A stretch of DNA of 8,734 nt from Phycisphaerae bacterium (GTDB lineage Bacteria; Planctomycetota; Phycisphaerae; Sedimentisphaerales; SG8-4), in NCBI GenBank assembly GCA_030603035.1, contig JAUVYQ010000110.1, forward strand, positions 1 to 8,734. Reading direction: 5' to 3'. The stretch's first letter is position 1; every line of letters starts with the position of its first letter. Of this stretch, positions 5,884-8,734 are shown in pieces. Both the position numbers and the translations under genes were made by a program. The notes below the pieces were generated by a model. That model was not told where the DNA came from. It did not search any database and saw only the letters and a list, made by a program, of their open reading frames with translations.

Positions 5884-6445
5884 GTTTTTCAATCCGCTTC
5901 AAAATCTCTGTTGCGAGCATAATGTCGTTGTCCAAATCAAGCCACGCCATACTTTTTTTCTGCTCGGGGTGTGGTTCCAACCTCTGCATTGCCGGGCTGC
6001 TTTGCGAAAACATCTGGTATGCCCGTGCGCTGCTGCTGATTTGGCGCTCAGGCAGCGATAGTCTGTGTACCTTCACATTGCAGCCGATACACAATTGTCC
6101 GCCTTGCCGGCTTATATCCAGTTCTACAACTCTTCGAATACTGTGCAGATTTGCCTCGGAAGAGTTGAAGGCCCCGACATTATCGCTGCGCCAGAATTCG
6201 AAGAATTGCGCGCCCGGCAATGGCCTGGTTCTTATAAGGCCCTGTTCGGCATCGGCCTTATCGATGGTAAAGTGCATTTTGCCGAGGACATCCTCGGCTG
6301 CCTGCATTGCCTCGGCCTTGTCCGTACCCGGTACACAGATTTGCTCGACCGTTTTGAATTGCTGCTGTTCAGCACAGCCTGCTAAAAAGCAAAGAGCCAC
6401 ACAGGCCAAAACTGAATTTCGAATTTTTTGTTTGCGTTCATTCAT
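5864..6445 (-). CDS. Small lipoprotein of unknown function
   Basis: A 193-residue protein that I do not recognise. The N-terminus is a lipoprotein signal: positive n-region (NERKQKIR, 2-9), hydrophobic stretch (11-22) and lipobox LAGC with C24 as the lipidated cysteine. The mature part is a small alpha/beta-looking domain with AMQAAEDVLGKMHFTID (46-62), EQGLIRTRP (67-75) and FFEFWRSDN (81-89), plus a C-I-G-C motif (119-122), and ends in a charged helix. It is probably anchored on a membrane facing the periplasm. An AGGA ribosome-binding site lies 9 nt before the ATG. The final codons (about KSEE and the stop) are encoded by the heptamer array, so the natural C-terminus may have been replaced or extended by repeat sequence. 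It is the first gene of the minus-strand run; a link to sugar metabolism is by position only. A 196-residue frame on the other strand (5922-6512) lacks any coding support. Confidence 0.75.
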   Translation of the reverse strand: MNERKQKIRNSVLACVALCFLAGCAEQQQFKTVEQICVPGTDKAEAMQAAEDVLGKMHFTIDKADAEQGLIRTRPLPGAQFFEFWRSDNVGAFNSSEANLHSIRRVVELDISRQGGQLCIGCNVKVHRLSLPERQISSSARAYQMFSQSSPAMQRLEPHPEQKKSMAWLDLDNDIMLATEILKRIEKHVKSEE

Positions 6446-6662
6446 TTTGAATTTTCCTGATTTAATTTTTTGCTACGGAGTTTGGTTCCCGCGAAGAAAT
6501 CAGAACGTATAATTTATATTTTTTGTCTCTGTGCACCTCTGTGCTCTCTGTAGCTTCTTTTTTTATTTGGGCTGATTATATATGCAGTGAGCTTTCAACT
6601 CAAGAACGAATTGATTTTCTCAAATTAGGCAGGTGTCGCAGAAAGTATGGCCAAAAGCGAAC
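6446..6662. other. Gap upstream of the lipoprotein gene
   Basis: This 217-nt gap probably carries the promoter for the minus-strand run: an AT-rich stretch at 6507-6525 includes TATAAA/TTATAC-like hexamers on the minus strand, but no matching -35 is convincing. It also contains the CTCTGTG repeat series (6525-6552). Nothing else coding is seen. Confidence 0.3.
6525..6553. repeat. CTCTGTG short tandem series
   Basis: CTCTGTG occurs at 6527-6533 and 6537-6543, and as CTCTGTA at 6546-6552, a period of 9-10 bp. The phrase resembles low-complexity 'CTCTGTG...CTCTGTG' intergenic repeats that I have met in other environmental genomes. It lies just upstream of the presumed promoter of the minus-strand run. 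Confidence 0.5.
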
Positions 6663-6949
6663 TTAGCCAACAATCTCACTGATGTCGATGAGGTACATCT
6701 GCCGGCTGTTGCCTCCGTGCGGCGAATCAATGACGACGCTTCGGCCGTCGGGGCTGAAACGCGGATGAGTATCGCAGCGCCATTCGCCCCGGTATTGCGG
6801 AGGCAAATAGAAACGGCCGAGCGGAACTTTTTTGCCGGTCGCTGTGTTGTAGAGATAGACGTGCTGTTTTCGCTCTCTGTCCGGATAAGTGTCGTTGAGA
6901 ATCCACTTATTTGGTTTCCCGCCCCGCGGGGGCCCGGATAGGAAGCAGG

Positions 6950-6974
6950 TTTTCGATTTGCAATTTTCGATTTG
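6950..6974. repeat. 14-bp direct repeat TTTTCGATTTG x2
   Basis: TTTTCGATTTG occurs at 6950-6960 and 6964-6974, separated by CAA. It sits at the junction between the two surviving parts of the pseudogene and may mark the deletion or insertion event. Confidence 0.65.
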
Positions 6975-6994
6975 GCTCCGGCTGTCAGGTCAGA

Positions 6995-7008
6995 CCCGCC
7001 GAGGCGGG
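6995..7008. repeat. GC palindrome CCCGCC-GA-GGCGGG
   Basis: A perfect 6-bp inverted repeat with a 2-nt centre interrupts the end of the Tat signal region of the pseudogene. Similar CCCGCC..GGCGGG palindromes are common as short interspersed elements in GC-moderate planctomycete genomes. That is a recollection and not something visible here. Confidence 0.5.
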
Positions 7009-7164
7009 CTAATGCCAATGTGCCACCAGCTACACAGCGCAGCAGTTCGCGGCGGGTCAGTTTGATATCGTCTATACCGTTTTCCTCCACTTTCGACTGC
7101 TCTCGGTACTCGATGTCAAGCCTCCAGCATCCATTATAGAATTTCTAAATGGATTCGCAGCTAA

Positions 7165-7252
7165 ACCCCGTTAGAAGCTATCTGACACAGGCGGATTTTT
7201 TACACAGGCGCAGCCAAAATCCAGGCCAACAAGGGAAAATTTCTAACGGGGT
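7165..7252. repeat. 88-bp element bounded by a perfect 12-bp inverted repeat
   Basis: ACCCCGTTAGAA (7165-7176) and TTCTAACGGGGT (7241-7252) are exact reverse complements, enclosing 64 nt that include the ACACAGGCG direct repeat. Size and symmetry fit a MITE-like element or a large stem-loop. No open frame lies inside. The inner sequence does not continue the stem. Confidence 0.6.
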
Positions 7253-7347
7253 AAAGATTGTCTCGTTTTAACGCCGATATGGATGTTATTCGGTTTGTAG
7301 TGTTTCTGGCCCCCCCAATTTTGCGGTTTCTTACAAAGTGGGAACCC

Positions 7348-7353
7348 AGGGGA
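7348..7353 (+). promoter_or_regulatory. Shine-Dalgarno AGGGGA deciding the xerD start
   Basis: AGGGGA lies 8 nt before the GTG at 7362-7364, the optimal spacing. The alternative starts, GTG at 7338 (no upstream site) and ATG at 7371 (17 nt away), are less well served, so 7362 is preferred. Confidence 0.5.
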
Positions 7354-7361
7354 ATATTGCA

Positions 7362-8300
7362 GTGCCCTCGATGCAGACACAATCCGTTACGGATAAAGTA
7401 CTTGCGTTGCCTTTAGGACGGAACGTCAAAGATTTTCTCGACTATTTGGTAGTTGAGGCCGGCCTGTCTAACAATACTGTTTTGGCCTATGGCCGTGATT
7501 TGAAGAGCTTTCTGATGTATTGCAAGTCCAATGGAATAAAGCAGTTACAGCAAATAGACCCGGCCCTTATCCAAAAATATCTGCAGGTGCTCAGCCGGGC
7601 CGAAAAGAGTGAAAGCTCGATTAAGCGCTGCCTTGCCGCTATAAGGATGTTCCTGCGGTTTGCCAAACTTACCGGCCGAGTCTGCGAAGACTTCACCACA
7701 CTCCTTGAAGGCCCAAAGCTCTGGCAGAAACTGCCCACTATTTGCAGTAAAAACCAGGTTATCAGTATTATTAACGCTCCTTCGCCGAGCGAGCCTTTTT
7801 ACCTTCGTGACAAAGCAATGCTTGAATTGCTCTACGCCACCGGCATGCGTGTCAGCGAGTTAGCCGGCTTGAAAACCAGCGATTTGAACCTTGATATCGG
7901 CTACTTGCGCTGCCTGGGCAAAGGTAATAGGGAACGCATAATCCCGCTCGGCAAAGCCGCCATCGCAGCGACAGTCGAGTACCTGACAGACCTTAGACCA
8001 AAGCTGGTCAAGTCATTCAGCGCCGATTTTCTGCTGCTCTCCCGAACAGGCCGACCTTTAAGTCGTATTGAGATTTGGAGATTAGTTAAAAAATACGCAA
8101 TTCGTGCGGGTATGCCCAGAAATCTAACCGTTCATACATTGAGACATTGCTTCGCAACGCATCTGTTGGCCGGTGGAGCTGATTTGCGAAGCGTCCAGGA
8201 AATGCTCGGACATGTGGACATAGCCACCACCCAGATTTATACACACGTTGACCAGGAAAGGTTGCGAAGTATTCACAAAAAGTTCCACCCAAGACCGTAG
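7362..8300 (+). CDS. xerD: Tyrosine recombinase of the XerC/XerD type
   Basis: A 312-residue site-specific recombinase of the phage-integrase family, usual length 295-310. The N-terminal SAM-like core-binding domain spans about 20-105 (LSNNTVLAYGRDLKSFL near 35-51), followed by the catalytic domain. All active-site residues are present: R163 in TGMRVSEL, K187 in GKGNRER, H258 and R261 in HTLRH, H284 in LGHVDI, and the nucleophile Y293 in QIYTHV. The C-terminal HPR ending is typical of housekeeping Xer proteins that resolve chromosome dimers at dif, acting with FtsK. XerC and XerD cannot be separated with certainty; the FATHLLAGGADLRSVQEMLGH block (264-284) fits either. No dif-like 28-bp site is seen in the window. 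The gene is divergent from the pseudogene and followed after 113 nt by a lipoprotein gene. The GTG start at 7362 is chosen for its ribosome-binding site. Confidence 0.88.
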   Translation: MPSMQTQSVTDKVLALPLGRNVKDFLDYLVVEAGLSNNTVLAYGRDLKSFLMYCKSNGIKQLQQIDPALIQKYLQVLSRAEKSESSIKRCLAAIRMFLRFAKLTGRVCEDFTTLLEGPKLWQKLPTICSKNQVISIINAPSPSEPFYLRDKAMLELLYATGMRVSELAGLKTSDLNLDIGYLRCLGKGNRERIIPLGKAAIAATVEYLTDLRPKLVKSFSADFLLLSRTGRPLSRIEIWRLVKKYAIRAGMPRNLTVHTLRHCFATHLLAGGADLRSVQEMLGHVDIATTQIYTHVDQERLRSIHKKFHPRP

Positions 8301-8302
8301 AA

Positions 8303-8334
8303 TCGTGAATAGCAGCTCGTGATTCGAGCCACGA
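8303..8334. repeat. TCGTGA 14-bp spaced motif and hairpin after xerD
   Basis: TCGTGA occurs at 8303-8308 and 8317-8322, exactly 14 bp (two heptamers) apart. The second copy pairs with CACGA (8330-8334) across an 8-nt loop, or alternatively GCTCG (8315-8319) pairs with CGAGC (8325-8329). There is no T-run, so an intrinsic terminator is not supported. The period and TCGT core recall the repeat before galE. Confidence 0.4.
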
Positions 8335-8344
8335 AACATGAGAC

Positions 8345-8373
8345 TTGACTTGGGTGGGTTTCGGGGTTATTAT
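8345..8373 (+). promoter_or_regulatory. Near-consensus sigma70 promoter for the HEAT lipoprotein gene
   Basis: The -35 box TTGACT (8345-8350) and -10 box TATTAT (8368-8373) are separated by exactly 17 bp, and each box differs from consensus at one position. Transcription would begin around 8380, placing about 34 nt of leader before the ATG at 8414. Because the in-frame ATG at 8372 would lie inside the -10 box, this site supports the start at 8414. Confidence 0.6.
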
Positions 8374-8413
8374 GGTTCAATTGAGACGCAGAGTTTTGTT
8401 TAAGGTCATCCGA

Positions 8414-8734
8414 ATGAGTACGAAACGGTTATATCTGGTAATATTGCTGTTGGTGATAGGATGCCAACGGGCCGGCGTTGGTGCAAACAAACCACCCTTG
8501 TTGGCTAATGAAGCAGTCGCAGAGGCCGAGCTTGACAAGCAATTGAAAATCAACAGGGATGCCTTGCTCAAAGGCACAAGTGAGCAGATGCGTATCGATG
8601 CGGCGACTGTAATGCTGTTTAGTGAAAACCCCCTGGCCAGAAAGATTCTACTTGACGTACTGAAGCAGACTGAAAATAGCGCTGCCCGAGTGGCTGTCTG
8701 CAAGGCATTGAATCAAACCAGAGCAGCGCAGGAG
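8414..8734 (+). CDS. HEAT-repeat-like lipoprotein, N-terminal part (cut by window end)
   Basis: The first 107 residues of a longer protein. The N-terminus is a lipoprotein signal: MSTKR, a hydrophobic stretch (6-15) and lipobox VIGC with C17. After a linker (18-35), residues about 36-105 are helical pairs with HEAT/armadillo-like spacing (QMRIDAATVMLF at 58-69, LARKILLDVLKQTENSAARVAVCKAL at 74-99, given here as positions with key residues L, A, R and V at helix contacts). Such planctomycete proteins usually sit in the periplasm as protein-interaction scaffolds; the partner is unknown. AAGG lies 8 nt before the ATG at 8414. An in-frame ATG at 8372 would overlap the predicted -10 box and lengthen the signal peptide unusually. 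The gene is open at the right edge. Confidence 0.7.
   Translation, partial: MSTKRLYLVILLLVIGCQRAGVGANKPPLLANEAVAEAELDKQLKINRDALLKGTSEQMRIDAATVMLFSENPLARKILLDVLKQTENSAARVAVCKALNQTRAAQE

Larger units (their letters stand above)
6663..7090 (-). pseudogene. Decayed Tat-exported beta-propeller (oligogalacturonate-lyase-like) gene
   Basis: The intact family is a periplasmic WD40-like propeller of roughly 400 residues, used by planctomycetes in polysaccharide-related functions. Only its two ends remain. From a GTG at 7088-7090 the first frame gives a twin-arginine signal (TRRELLRCVAGGTLALA, 12-28) and then low-complexity sequence. In another minus-strand frame, codons from about 6908 down to the TAA at 6663-6665 encode a well-conserved C-terminus: KWILNDTYPD, VYLYNTATGKKVPLG, GEWRCDTHPRFSPDGR, IDSPHGG, MYLIDIS. 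That frame has no start codon and opens only after a stop near 6990. The middle ~250 residues are missing. The join lies in repeat-derived DNA: a CCCGCC/GGCGGG palindrome (6995-7008), a 14-bp direct repeat (6950-6974) and a CCCCGCGGGG palindrome (6922-6931). I infer internal deletion followed by frameshift. A merged 156-residue frame (7090-6620) reads through the tail out of frame and is not a real protein. Confidence 0.75.
7091..7361. other. Divergent gap between pseudogene and xerD
   Basis: This 271-nt gap has no gene. It contains a near-palindrome CCATTATAGAATTTCTAAATGG-like stretch (7131-7152), a perfect 12-bp inverted repeat (7165-7176 / 7241-7252), a direct repeat ACACAGGCG (7185-7193 and 7202-7210), and a run of seven C (7310-7316). 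The xerD promoter should be here but no consensus pair stands out. Confidence 0.5.

Noticed and set aside
5922..6512. 196-residue plus-strand frame, slightly longer than the lipoprotein on the other strand
   Set aside because: The minus-strand frame has a lipobox, a charged n-region and an AGGA site, while this one has no such support.
7165..7252. Integron attC site beside the tyrosine recombinase
   Set aside because: attC has RYYYAAC on the left and GTTRRRY on the right; here GTTAGAA is left and TTCTAAC right, and the recombinase lacks any sign of the extra IntI segment.
7310..7316. Run of seven C as a phase-variable tract for xerD
   Set aside because: It is upstream of every plausible start codon and not positioned between promoter boxes that I can identify.
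7362..8300. Mobile-element or phage integrase
   Set aside because: Length and the HPR C-terminus fit housekeeping Xer proteins; no excisionase, tRNA attachment site or cargo is visible.
8372..8413. In-frame upstream ATG for the HEAT lipoprotein
   Set aside because: It lies within the predicted -10 box and would place an odd 30-residue segment before the lipobox cysteine.

Overview
The window looks like chromosomal DNA of an uncultured planctomycete, most likely of the Phycisphaerae/Sedimentisphaerales type. The basis is protein style (a DUF1355-type amidotransferase-like protein, a stand-alone GlmU-like beta-helix protein, a Tat-exported beta-propeller remnant, HEAT-repeat lipoproteins), moderate GC and repeat-rich intergenic gaps. 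No rRNA, tRNA, CRISPR array, transposase or phage structural gene is visible, so taxonomy rests on recognition of protein families only.

Layout. Positions 1-479 hold no convincing gene but carry stacked palindromic repeats, including an 85-bp element (344-428) of the 'TGTCATTGCGAG' type. A plus-strand gene follows (480-1235), a GATase1-like/DUF1355 protein. It converges on a five-gene minus-strand run (6445 down to 1291): a small orphan lipoprotein, galE (UDP-glucose 4-epimerase), a ROK-family sugar kinase, a DUF692/MNIO-like TIM-barrel protein, and a left-handed beta-helix GlmU-like protein with a helical C-terminal domain. Upstream of that run on the same strand is a decayed gene (7090-6663): a Tat signal and the last third of a WD40-like/oligogalacturonate-lyase-like propeller, in different frames and joined through short repeats. 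Divergently from it, on the plus strand, come a tyrosine recombinase of the XerC/XerD type (7362-8300) and, behind a near-consensus sigma70 promoter, the start of a HEAT-repeat lipoprotein cut by the window end (8414-8734).

How the genes may work together. galE and the ROK kinase are ordinary hexose and nucleotide-sugar enzymes, and the GlmU-like protein belongs to a fold used for sugar-nucleotide acylation, so the minus-strand run has a sugar-activation flavour. The DUF692-like protein is the odd member: its relatives are multinuclear iron enzymes that modify peptides, yet no precursor peptide or partner protein is recognisable here, and it is tightly coupled (22 nt) to the beta-helix gene. 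The galE and ROK genes are separated by about 200 nt and the ROK and DUF692 genes by about 170 nt with a terminator-like hairpin, so this is probably two or three transcripts rather than one.

A recurring theme is short-period repeats in the gaps. Heptamer repeats with a TCGT core touch the start codons of galE and, in shorter form, ROK, and similar 14-bp spaced motifs lie after xerD. A 9-10-bp CTCTGTG series, several GC palindromes and a perfect 12-bp inverted repeat (7165-7252) add to this.
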